23,262 nucleotides of DNA from VGWG01 sp964580075 (GTDB lineage: Bacteria; Verrucomicrobiota; Kiritimatiellia; RFP12; JAAYNR01), in assembly GCA_964580075.1 (NCBI GenBank), contig CAZOJL010000036.1, positions 1 through 23,262 of the forward strand, written 5' to 3'. Under the pieces are notes generated by a model. The model saw nothing but the letters and a program-made list of their open reading frames with translations, did no database searches and was not told the origin of the DNA. The position numbers and the translations under genes were made by a program. Positions within the stretch are counted from its first letter, which is position 1. Each line of letters begins with the position of its first letter. This document shows positions 1 to 7,551 of this stretch, piece by piece.

Positions 1-428
1 CCCCCCACGCCATCTGTACATACTGGACCCAGCCTCGACCGCTCTTCTCGGTTCCAAGGACTCGGCTGATCCCGGACATGATGTGATCCCGGTCGCTGAC
101 AGAAGGGCACTTTCTTTTTCCATCGTTCACCTCTGTGAGCGCCAGATCGACCGGCGCAAAGAAGCAGTTACGCACACTTTTATCGTTTTGTATTTCCAGG
201 TAGGAAGGGTACTGGATGCGTCGGCCAAACGCAACAGAAGATGCAGACCGTGGGCCTCGCGTTGCTTGCTTCCCACGCATTGCCACTCGCTCTTGCGGGC
301 CTCTTGTCAATCGACACGCGATCGCCATGGCAACTAACGAGCCGTTCTGCTCACGTTGTGAAATTGAGTATTGCGCAATAGCGGATAATGTTGGACAATA
401 TCCGCTAATACAAAGCGGAGGTATGGAA
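1..428. other. upstream region of acs, no supported gene
   Basis: I see no convincing gene here. A frame in phase with the downstream synthetase is open from about 216, but its residues are Arg/Cys/Pro-rich and look non-coding, and it has no ribosome binding site. Another open frame at 83-337 has the same character. The last 60 bases turn AT-rich and contain the dyad and ribosome binding site described separately. The left edge of the window truncates whatever lies before. Confidence 0.6.
379..407. promoter_or_regulatory. long dyad upstream of acs, putative operator or leader hairpin
   Basis: TAGCGGATA (379-387) is mirrored by TATCCGCTA (399-407). The pairing continues inward as TGT/ACA after one A-A mismatch, leaving a 3-nt TGG loop, so 12 of 13 positions pair. 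The dyad ends about 9 bases before the Shine-Dalgarno GGAGG (417-421). GATAAT (384-389), inside the left arm, resembles a -10 box, but no good -35 sits at the right distance. An operator, possibly for the HTH domain encoded just downstream, is one reading. A 5' UTR hairpin controlling translation is the other. Confidence 0.5.
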
Positions 429-2609
429 ATGGATAAGAACGTGATGACACTTGATGAAGCTGCAGCCTTTCTTAAGACCCCCAAGAGCACGTTGTATAAG
501 ATATTGGAGGCGAGCAAGATACCTGCGAAGAAGGTCGGTCGCCAGTGGCGCTTTAACAGGGCCGATCTTGAGGGGTGGCTCAGGCACGAGTCGCAGGGAG
601 GCGCCGCGACTGTCGCTGCGCCCGCGGCGGCTGCGCAGGCGACCAAACACGAAGCCTCGTCGACCCCCAGTGGCGGTGCCATCAGCGATCTCCTGAAGGA
701 AGGCCGGTCGTTCAGGCCCTCTGCAGAATTTGTTGCTCAGGCCAATGTGACGGCCCCGGCCATTTACGAGACGGCCCGCAAGGAGGGGCCAAAATTCTGG
801 GAGCGATACGCCAACGAGTTGCACTGGTTCAAGAAGTGGGAGAAGCCCCTGGAGTGGCGTGCGCCATACGCCAAGTGGTTCGTTGGCGGCAAGACCAACA
901 TGAGCTACAACTGTCTGGACGCCAATCTGGCCAAAGGGCGGCGTAACAAGGCGGCCATCATCTGGGAGGGCGAGCCTGGCGACACGTGCACGCTAACCTA
1001 CTTTGAGCTGCACCGTGAAGTCTGCAAATTTGCCAACGTGCTGAAGGGCCTTGGCGTGACGAAGGGCGACCGGGTGGCGCTCTATATGCCCATGATTCCC
1101 GAGCTGGCCATTGCCATGCTCGCCTGTGCGCGCATTGGCGCGGTGCATTCGGTTGTGTTCGGGGGCTTCTCCGCCGAGTCGCTGTCCGATCGCATCAATG
1201 ATGCCGGCGCGAAGATCCTGGTCACGGCCGATGGGGGCTACCGGCGTGGCGGCCTTGTTCCGCTCAAGCATGACGCGGACTACGCGGTGCGTGAGACTCC
1301 CGGCATTGAAAAGGTCATTATCGTGCGTCGCGGCAAGTTTCCCCTGCGCATCAACCCGGCGAGGGACTTGTGGTGGGATGACCTCATGCAGAACGTGTCG
1401 CCGGACTGCCCGGCCGAGCCGCTGGACTCCGAGGACATGCTTTTCATCCTCTACACATCCGGAACGACCGGAAAGCCCAAGGGCATCGTCCATACGACCG
1501 GCGGGTACATGGTCGGGTGCTATGCAACCACTCAATGGATCTTCGACCTCAAGCCGCAGGATCTCTTCTGGTGCACGGCGGACATCGGCTGGGTTACCGG
1601 CCACAGCTACGTGGTCTACGGTCCGCTGTGCAACGGGGCGACGATCCTGATGTACGAGGGCTCTCCCGATTGGCCGGATCGCGACCGGTTCTGGTCGCTG
1701 GTGGAGAAGTACGGCGTGACGATCATGTACACGGCGCCCACGGCCATCCGCACGTTCATGAAATGGGGCTCGGAGCCAGTGGACCGGCACAATCTCTCCT
1801 CGCTGCGCCTGCTGGGCAGCGTGGGCGAGCCGATCAACCCGGAGGCCTGGATCTGGTATTATGAAAACATCGGCAAGAAGCGCTGCCCGATCGTCGACAC
1901 CTGGTGGCAGACCGAAACGGGGCACATTCTCATCACGACCCTGCCGGGTATCGACACCATGCGCCCCGGGTTCGCAGGGCGTCCCCTGCCTGGAATCAAC
2001 GTGGCCATTCTCGACGACGACCGCCAGAAAATCAAGGAAGGCGGGGGCTACCTCGCGCTGACGCAGCCTTGGCCCGGCATGTCGCGCGGCATCTACGGCG
2101 ATCCGGACCGATTCTTCAAGACCTACTGGTCGAAATGGCCGGACATCTACTTCACGGGCGACGGGGCCAAGCGCGACGCCGATGGCTATATACTGATCAT
2201 CGGCCGGGTGGACGACGTGCTGAACGTTGCCGGGCACCGCATCGGTACCATGGAGGTTGAGTCCGCGCTGGTGGACCATCCGTCCGTGGCAGAGGCGGCC
2301 GTGGTCGGCACCGCCCACGAGATCAAGGGGCAGGCCATCACGGCCTTCGTCACGATCAAGGAGTCGGCGTCGACGAGCGTTGACCTCGTGCAAAAGCTCA
2401 AGGATCACGTGGTTAAAAAAATTGGTGCGCTGGCGCGGCCGGAGAGTATCATCTTCACCGCAGAGCTGCCCAAGACGCGTAGCGGGAAGATCATGCGGCG
2501 TCTGCTGCGCGATATTGCCAACGGCAAGGTGATGGGCGATGTCACCACGCTGGCCGACGCTTCGGTGATCGACAAGTTGAAGCAGCAGTATGCGGATAAG
2601 GAAGGCTGA
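429..2609 (+). CDS. acs: acetyl-CoA synthetase with N-terminal excisionase-type HTH domain
   Basis: AMP-forming acetate:CoA ligase, activating acetate to acetyl-AMP and then acetyl-CoA in the cytoplasm. The protein is 726 aa, about 75 longer than a usual Acs. Residues ~6-57 form an excisionase/MerR-like winged HTH (LDEAAAFLKTPKSTLYK, then KVGRQWRFNRADLEGWL). An Ala-rich linker covers ~58-90, and the rest is full-length Acs. Visible Acs motifs are the P-loop-like YTSGTTGKPKG, DTWWQTETG, GRVDDVLNVAGHRIG and the catalytic, acetylatable lysine in PKTRSGKIMRR (~K687). The ATG at 429 is preferred because GGAGG at 417-421 lies 7 bases upstream; the in-frame ATG at 423 is too close. pta follows 41 bases later. 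Nothing suggests loss of catalysis. The HTH fusion is unusual: DNA binding or autoregulation is inferred, not shown. Confidence 0.93.
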   Translation: MDKNVMTLDEAAAFLKTPKSTLYKILEASKIPAKKVGRQWRFNRADLEGWLRHESQGGAATVAAPAAAAQATKHEASSTPSGGAISDLLKEGRSFRPSAEFVAQANVTAPAIYETARKEGPKFWERYANELHWFKKWEKPLEWRAPYAKWFVGGKTNMSYNCLDANLAKGRRNKAAIIWEGEPGDTCTLTYFELHREVCKFANVLKGLGVTKGDRVALYMPMIPELAIAMLACARIGAVHSVVFGGFSAESLSDRINDAGAKILVTADGGYRRGGLVPLKHDADYAVRETPGIEKVIIVRRGKFPLRINPARDLWWDDLMQNVSPDCPAEPLDSEDMLFILYTSGTTGKPKGIVHTTGGYMVGCYATTQWIFDLKPQDLFWCTADIGWVTGHSYVVYGPLCNGATILMYEGSPDWPDRDRFWSLVEKYGVTIMYTAPTAIRTFMKWGSEPVDRHNLSSLRLLGSVGEPINPEAWIWYYENIGKKRCPIVDTWWQTETGHILITTLPGIDTMRPGFAGRPLPGINVAILDDDRQKIKEGGGYLALTQPWPGMSRGIYGDPDRFFKTYWSKWPDIYFTGDGAKRDADGYILIIGRVDDVLNVAGHRIGTMEVESALVDHPSVAEAAVVGTAHEIKGQAITAFVTIKESASTSVDLVQKLKDHVVKKIGALARPESIIFTAELPKTRSGKIMRRLLRDIANGKVMGDVTTLADASVIDKLKQQYADKEG

Positions 2610-2650
2610 GGCGGGTGGCCACGGACGGAAGCGAGATCAGGAGAAAAGGA

Positions 2651-3610
2651 ATGTCCATGTTTTCCAGACCGATGAAATCGACAGACAAGCTGGCGCGCGT
2701 CGTGCTGTGCGAATCGTTTGACCAGCGCATGCTGCGCGCCGCGCATGCGCTCAACCAGTACAAGCTGGCACAGGTGATCCTGCTCGGCAATCCCGATATG
2801 CTGGACCGTGCCGCCGTCGGCAACAGGGCCGATCTCAAGGGAATCGAGATCCTCGACTACGAGACCCCGGCCCTTCAGAAGGAGCTGAAAGCCGCTCTGG
2901 CCGGTGTAAAGTCGTCAGAAGCCCTGGATCCGACCGACCCGGTGGTCGCTGGCGCGTGGCTGGCAAGAACCGGGCGTGTGGATGCTGCCATCGCTGGAGC
3001 CGCCACGACGGCCACCCACACCTTGCGCGTGTTCATCAAAGTGCTGGGGCTGGCGAGCGACTGTGAAACCATGTCCGGGCTTTCGCTGGTGACGTTCGAA
3101 AACTGTCCGTTCATGCGCCACCAGGTCGTGGGCATGGCGGATGTGAGCGTCGTTCCCGAGCCGACGGTTGAGCAGTTGGCAGACATTGCCATTCAGTCGG
3201 CTGCCACCTATGAGCGCATCACGGGTTCCGACGCGAACGTGGCGTTTCTTTCCTTCTCAACGGCCAGCAGCTCCGCCCATCCGGCGGCCCGCAAGATTGC
3301 CGCCGCGATGCGGCTGACGCGTCAGCGAAACCCCGCGTTGAGAGTGGATGGCGAAATGCAGATCGACACAGCGCTCGTGCCGGCCGTGGCGGGGATCAAG
3401 TCGCCGTCCAGCTCGGTGGCTGGCAATGCCAACGTCCTGGTGTTCCCTTCGCTGGATGCGGGCAACATTGCGATCAAGATCTTCCAGAAGTTCTCGCATT
3501 ATCGCGTGCTGGGGCCGATCCTCCAGGGCGCCGCCCGCCCTGTGGCCTTTATCCCGCGCGGCTCATCATCCGACGACATCATCGACCAGGTGCGTCTGCT
3601 GGTTTCTTGA
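2651..3610 (+). CDS. pta: phosphate acetyltransferase
   Basis: Interconverts acetyl-CoA plus phosphate with acetyl phosphate plus CoA. The 319-aa product is the short, catalytic-only type of Pta (~325 aa), without the long regulatory N-terminus of enterobacterial Pta. Family blocks are visible: AFLSFSTASSS, VDGEMQIDTALVP, NVLVFPSLDAGNIAIKI and GPILQGAARPV. The ATG at 2651 was chosen because AGGAG at 2639-2643 is 7 bases upstream; an upstream in-frame GTG at 2615 has no such site. It probably shares a transcript with acs. No acetate kinase follows, so the acetyl-phosphate partner enzyme must be encoded elsewhere or absent. A phosphate butyryl- or propionyltransferase specificity cannot be excluded from sequence alone. 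Confidence 0.9.
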   Translation: MSMFSRPMKSTDKLARVVLCESFDQRMLRAAHALNQYKLAQVILLGNPDMLDRAAVGNRADLKGIEILDYETPALQKELKAALAGVKSSEALDPTDPVVAGAWLARTGRVDAAIAGAATTATHTLRVFIKVLGLASDCETMSGLSLVTFENCPFMRHQVVGMADVSVVPEPTVEQLADIAIQSAATYERITGSDANVAFLSFSTASSSAHPAARKIAAAMRLTRQRNPALRVDGEMQIDTALVPAVAGIKSPSSSVAGNANVLVFPSLDAGNIAIKIFQKFSHYRVLGPILQGAARPVAFIPRGSSSDDIIDQVRLLVS

Positions 3611-3841
3611 GCCGGTTGGCAGCAAGACAGTAAGGCGAGGCGCTTGCAAAACCTTTGGTTTGTGCAAGCGGAGGATTCAGGGTTCGGGGTTCAGGAGGCG
3701 TTTCCGGCCTGAACCCTGGCATCCTGAACCCTGATTCCGGCGCTTCCAAGGGTTTTGCATGCGCCTCAGGCTATCAGGGTTTCCCGTTCTCGAACCCCTG
3801 TCATCGTCCGCCACACCGGGCGGTCGCGTGGATCATGGGCA
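3611..3841. other. convergent intergenic region
   Basis: Space between the 3' ends of pta (plus) and the sulfite reductase gene (minus). It is mostly filled by the mobile-looking palindrome at 3637-3767. After it lies a small dyad, CAGGGTT (3775-3781) with AACCCCTG (3793-3800), which could contribute to termination although no T-run follows on either strand. Confidence 0.6.
3637..3767. repeat. MITE-like palindromic element, copy A, with 4-bp target duplication
   Basis: 131-bp element with terminal inverted repeats GAGGCGCTTGCAAAACC (left) and the complement of GAGGCGCATGCAAAACC (right), 16 of 17 matching. AGGC flanks it directly on both sides (3633-3636 and 3768-3771), consistent with a 4-bp target-site duplication. 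The left end can fold into its own subterminal hairpin. The centre carries 7-mers of the TTCAGGG type (3676-3696) mirrored by CCTGAAC-type units (3708-3735). It is too short to encode a transposase. The ends match copy B at 15896-16052; the central units do not. Confidence 0.75.
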
Positions 3842-6283
3842 TCAACGACCGGGCTCGCCGGGGGCCTGTTTCTTTTGCACCACGACCCGCCAATGCCCGT
3901 CGCCCAGGTCGGTGACGCCGACGACCGTTTGTTTCTCGTGGATGAAACTCGCCGGAACGTGCTGCACCGGTTCGCCCGCGTCGAGGAGGATCGCGAGCGT
4001 ATCGCCGATCGCCATCGTTTCCAGTTTGAGCTTGGCCTTGACGAAGTTAAGCGGACAGGAGACGCCGCGCAAGTCGAGTTCAGCGGTCGCATCACCGGGT
4101 GCCACTCCCGGACCCCGCAGGGCGATCCGCCCCCCGACCGGGCTCTCCGTGGCTGACGATGGATGGGGTTCGCACACACACCCCGGTATACAGCATGCGC
4201 AGGACGGATCCGCTTTGGCCTCTGCCCGGACCGCCTGCTTTTCGGGGGGATGAAACGCGAGATTGGCGTCGAGTGTCGCAAACAGCCGTTCCACGCTTTC
4301 ACGCAGACGCGTAATGGCCGGCATCTGACCGTCCAATGCATCCTGCCACCCCTGCGTGAATCCGCGCGCCCGGGTCAGCAGCGGCCGGAACTCCTCCGCG
4401 ATCAAGCCGGTCTCAATAAAATGCTGTTCAAACGCGCGCAACACCGTATCCGTGTCCTGCGCGTCAATCCCCCGGGTGATGAGCAAAGCCCGGGCAGCCG
4501 AAAGTAGGATGGAAAACGGAGTCTCGGCCTTTTGAGAAGCAGCCAGATCCTGTTGGATGAGCTCGAACACCCCTGCGCCACACTCCCCGGCAGTGCGATG
4601 GGCCAGGGAAAATTCAGCAGACGTTCCCACGTCACGATAGACATCGGGGCACTCGGCAAAATCGGGTAGGGTCGTATGCCGGCCAACGAGCGCTTTGAAC
4701 GAATCGATGCCCTGTCGATCAGCAAACGCCAAGAACGACTCGCCGGGCGTGCGCCGGGCCTCGAAGTCGGCGGCCAGATCTCCCGCCACGGCGGGTAACC
4801 GGGCCGCCGCCACTTTGCCGACCGGCATACCGAAGCGGACCCCATCAGCACCGCACCGGCCGCCGATGGTCACGACGTAGGACGGCACGAGCCGGCCGGC
4901 CATCCGCTGGGTCGCGCCGTAGAATCCGAGCGAGCCGATGGGCTGCTGCCCGCAGGCGTTCGGGCAGCCGTTGATGTGAAACTGCATCGCGTCGAGCGTG
5001 GCGCGGGCCACCGTGCGTGTCGCCAAGCTGTCGGCGCAGGCTTGCGCCGCATTTCGCGCCAGGCACAGGCCCAGGCGACAGGTTGACGATCCGGCGCACG
5101 CGACGAAACGGTCAAGCGCTGTGGGCGTCAGGACATCGATCGTGAGGGCGCGCAACGCGGCGGCCACGCGCGGCACATCGGCATCCTTGACAAACCGCAG
5201 GAGCAGATGCTGCGCGCGCGTGGTGCGAAAGCCCCATTCCGCGCTGACCTGCTCGGCCAATTCTCCCACACGTGCAAAATCCGCTGCCGGCACAAACCCG
5301 AGCGGCAGGAAGAGTGGCACGGCCACGGTACCCGCCTGTCGCTGTGGAATGACCCGGATGCCGTCGCGGACTTCTCCGGGCGGAACCCCGCCGCCTGCCG
5401 GTGACGGGCCGTCACCACAGCCGGGCGTCTCCCGCCATTCGGGCACCCCCTCGCGAATCACCTCGGCCATCTCTTCGATCGTGTGTTTTCGGAACGCGTC
5501 GACGCCGATGCGGTCAAAGACATAACGCAAGCGGGCGCGATTGCGATTGGTGCGATCGCCCAATCGATCGAACAACCGGCGCACGGTCTCCGCCACGCGG
5601 ATGATATCCGCGGCAGGAATCCACTCAAACAACGTGTCTGCGGCGCGCGAGCGCGCGCCCATGCCGCCACCGGCCAGCACGCGGAACCCGGGTTGACCGT
5701 CGCGCCTCGCCGCCATGAAGCCCAGATCCGAGACCTGAGCTAGGGCGCAGTCGGCGGAGCACCCGCTGAACGCGATCTTGTACTTGCGCGGCAGATTGAT
5801 GCAGCCGACGCGCGAGATGAGGTATTCGGTCACCGCGTGGGCGCAAGGGGTGACATCGAAGTGCTCGGCCGGGCAGATCCCCGCATACGGACATGCCGTC
5901 ACGTTGCGGACGGAATTGCCGCCCCCGCCCCGAGTCGACAGTCCGACAGCCAGCAGGCGCCGCATGATGGCCGGCGTGTTCGCGAGGGCAACATCGTGGA
6001 ACTGCACGTCCTGGCGGGTCGTGACGTGGAGCAGTCCGTTGCCGAACGCGTGACTCAACGCGGCCAACTCGCGCGCCTGCTCATGATTCAACGTTCCACC
6101 CGCAACACGCACGCGCGTCATGAAGGTGCCGTCCTGCCGCTGCTCGTAGATGCCGTGCAGGACCCGCTTGGCTTTGAGGACCGCCGCCGGCATGTCGCCG
6201 GCCAGAAACCGCTCCACATCGCGTTGGTAGGCGTCACACTCCGTCATGACGTCGGACGGCAACTCGTAATATTTCGGAATCAT
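3842..6283 (-). CDS. siroheme nitrite/sulfite reductase with C-terminal TusA domain
   Basis: Predicted ferredoxin-dependent sulfite (or nitrite) reductase making the six-electron reduction to sulfide, the last step of this operon. The product is 813 aa against ~570 for E. coli CysI. Residues 1-~540 hold the two pseudo-symmetric NIR_SIR halves. The C-terminal half has C396-X5-C402 and C440-X3-C444, the expected [4Fe-4S]-siroheme ligands. The N-terminal half also has C131-X5-C137 and C175-X3-C179. Residues ~540-690 are mainly helical and unassigned (perhaps HEPN-like, uncertain). A Cys cluster follows at 695-704 (C695, C697, C698, C702, C704). Residues ~733-805 form a TusA/SirA domain with C743-P744. 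ATG 6283 has AAGGG 6 bases upstream; a GTG at 6313 is less likely. The sulfate operon context favours sulfite over nitrite. Confidence 0.85.
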   Translation of the reverse strand: MIPKYYELPSDVMTECDAYQRDVERFLAGDMPAAVLKAKRVLHGIYEQRQDGTFMTRVRVAGGTLNHEQARELAALSHAFGNGLLHVTTRQDVQFHDVALANTPAIMRRLLAVGLSTRGGGGNSVRNVTACPYAGICPAEHFDVTPCAHAVTEYLISRVGCINLPRKYKIAFSGCSADCALAQVSDLGFMAARRDGQPGFRVLAGGGMGARSRAADTLFEWIPAADIIRVAETVRRLFDRLGDRTNRNRARLRYVFDRIGVDAFRKHTIEEMAEVIREGVPEWRETPGCGDGPSPAGGGVPPGEVRDGIRVIPQRQAGTVAVPLFLPLGFVPAADFARVGELAEQVSAEWGFRTTRAQHLLLRFVKDADVPRVAAALRALTIDVLTPTALDRFVACAGSSTCRLGLCLARNAAQACADSLATRTVARATLDAMQFHINGCPNACGQQPIGSLGFYGATQRMAGRLVPSYVVTIGGRCGADGVRFGMPVGKVAAARLPAVAGDLAADFEARRTPGESFLAFADRQGIDSFKALVGRHTTLPDFAECPDVYRDVGTSAEFSLAHRTAGECGAGVFELIQQDLAASQKAETPFSILLSAARALLITRGIDAQDTDTVLRAFEQHFIETGLIAEEFRPLLTRARGFTQGWQDALDGQMPAITRLRESVERLFATLDANLAFHPPEKQAVRAEAKADPSCACCIPGCVCEPHPSSATESPVGGRIALRGPGVAPGDATAELDLRGVSCPLNFVKAKLKLETMAIGDTLAILLDAGEPVQHVPASFIHEKQTVVGVTDLGDGHWRVVVQKKQAPGEPGR

Positions 6284-6401
6284 GTGAATCCCTTGTCTTT
6301 TTCTGATCCTCACTCCTGTCGCCCACCGCCTTCAGGCGGAGGGTGGCTATCCGGGTTCGATCAGTCTGTTACCTTACATTCGAAAACGATGGCCGACAAC
6401 C
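6284..6401 (-). other. intercistronic gap with GC hairpin
   Basis: 118 bases between the ThiF-like gene stop and the sulfite reductase start. CCGCCT (6326-6331) and AGGCGG (6334-6339) form a perfect 6-bp stem with a 2-base TC centre. Flanking CCAC and GTGG add further pairing across a bulge. It lacks a T-run, so it is more likely a palindromic repeat or an mRNA-processing structure than a terminator. Confidence 0.45.
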
Positions 6402-7256
6402 TCAAAACCCGCACGTGGGGCGCGACGGTGCCGCCGATCCGCGCGCACACACGCCGGAGTTCCCCGTTCCGGACAGCGCGGAATCGCGCAGCTCGGTGAT
6501 CGTCGGTGTCTCACCGCAGAGCGGACACGCGGGGTTGCGCGTCAGGGGTACCCTGCGAAAGTTCGCCGTCAACGCATCATAGATCAGCAGACTGTTGACC
6601 AGCAAGTCGCCCTGTCCCAGCAGAAACTTGATCGCTTCTGTGGCTTGCAGCGTGCCGATCGTCCCGGCGAGCGCCCCCAGCACCCCCGTCTGCGAGCACA
6701 TATCGGCCGCTCCGACCGGAGGAGGCGCGTTGAAGACACATCGGTAGCACGCGGTCTTCCCCGGCCGGACGGTCATGGTCTGGCCATGCCATTTCAGGAC
6801 GCCCGCATGGGAATACGGCTTGCCCGCAAAATGGCAGGCGTCGGCCACCATGAACTTCGACGCAAAGGTGTCCGTTCCGTCAATGACAAAGTCGTAGTCC
6901 CGCATGACCGCCAGCGCTTTGGCCGCCGTCAACCGCTCGGGATAGGTGCGAATCGTCACATCCGGGTTGATGGCCCGGAAAGTCACCGCGGCGGAGTCGA
7001 CCTTGAGCGTCCCGATATCGGGCGTCGCATGTGCGACCTGTCGGTGGAGATTGCTCAATTCAACGACATCGGCATCCATGATCCCCAGGTGGCCAACGCC
7101 CGCTGCGGCCAGGTAAAGGCCGGCGGGGCATCCGAGACCGCCGACACCGACAAGCAACACCTTGCCCGTCAGCAGACGCGCTTGTCCCCGTCCCCCCACT
7201 TCCGGGAGGATGATCTGTCGTGAATAGCGCTCGATTTGTGTGTCCGTCAACTGCAT
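6402..7256 (-). CDS. ThiF/MoeB/HesA-type sulfur-carrier adenylyltransferase
   Basis: E1-like enzyme that adenylylates the C-terminal glycine of a small ubiquitin-like sulfur carrier (ThiS/MoaD type). The product is 284 aa, against ~250 for MoeB. Seen in order: RYSRQIILPEVG, the nucleotide-binding GVGGLG, SNLHRQV with the conserved Arg, GTLKVDSA, DGTDTFASKF, zinc pairs CYRC and CPLC, and the MCSQTGVLG loop typical of the family. The last ~25 residues are a low-complexity tail. ATG 7256 is chosen; an extended frame to 7472 would overlap the DUF2061 gene and lacks support. The upstream purine stretch GGAGAGAG is only a fair ribosome binding site. No ThiS/MoaD gene is nearby. Position in the sulfate operon suggests a role in sulfur transfer to cysteine, thiamine or molybdopterin; which one cannot be told. 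Confidence 0.85.
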   Translation of the reverse strand: MQLTDTQIERYSRQIILPEVGGRGQARLLTGKVLLVGVGGLGCPAGLYLAAAGVGHLGIMDADVVELSNLHRQVAHATPDIGTLKVDSAAVTFRAINPDVTIRTYPERLTAAKALAVMRDYDFVIDGTDTFASKFMVADACHFAGKPYSHAGVLKWHGQTMTVRPGKTACYRCVFNAPPPVGAADMCSQTGVLGALAGTIGTLQATEAIKFLLGQGDLLVNSLLIYDALTANFRRVPLTRNPACPLCGETPTITELRDSALSGTGNSGVCARGSAAPSRPTCGF

Positions 7257-7293
7257 CACTCGTCTCTCTCCACCGTCGGCGCGCGACGACGCC

Positions 7294-7551
7294 TCAGATC
7301 CCGCCTCCCTGCCCATCGGCCGGTTCTTGAACGGCCAAACCCCAGCGAACGCGATGCCACGCGCGCTCGTGAAAATAGAATCCGAATAGCTTGACCGCCG
7401 AATCGACGAGGCTGATGCCCAGACCGAGTCGCAGCGATCCGGTGATGCACCACCCGATGAGACAGGTGCCAAAGGTGCCCATCACACGCCAGGTCAGCGC
7501 CTTGACGAGGCTCCGACGCCGCAATTCCACGGCTGTGCCATTAGGGTTCAT
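7294..7551 (-). CDS. DUF2061 small membrane protein
   Basis: 85-aa protein with the DUF2061 pattern: a conserved start (RSLVKALTWRVMGTFGT), a hydrophobic stretch at ~23-38, a second hydrophobic region at ~42-57 and the motif FYFHERAWHRVRWG. DUF2061 genes often accompany or fuse to cysN/cysC/cysH-type sulfate assimilation genes; the biochemical role is not known to me. Its ATG overlaps the cysN stop codon in the arrangement ATGA (7548-7551), so translation is probably coupled. Two membrane passes are predicted by eye only. Confidence 0.8.
   Translation of the reverse strand: MNPNGTAVELRRRSLVKALTWRVMGTFGTCLIGWCITGSLRLGLGISLVDSAVKLFGFYFHERAWHRVRWGLAVQEPADGQGGGI

Noticed and set aside
216..428. 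N-terminal extension of the HTH-Acs protein from 216
   Set aside because: No ribosome binding site, non-coding-like residues, and it would translate through the dyad. ATG 429 has well-spaced GGAGG.
993..2408. Long open frame antisense to acs
   Set aside because: It lies opposite strongly conserved Acs codons. Its Arg/His/Pro-rich residues match no family and reflect GC-rich third positions.
3637..3767. Intrinsic terminator for pta and the sulfate operon
   Set aside because: The palindrome is strong and between convergent genes, but no T-run follows on either strand, and the element is shared with a non-terminal site before rny.
4100..4630. Frameshift or fusion error joining TusA to the reductase
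   Set aside because: The frame is continuous with sensible residues throughout, and TusA domains at this end of siroheme reductases are a plausible real architecture.
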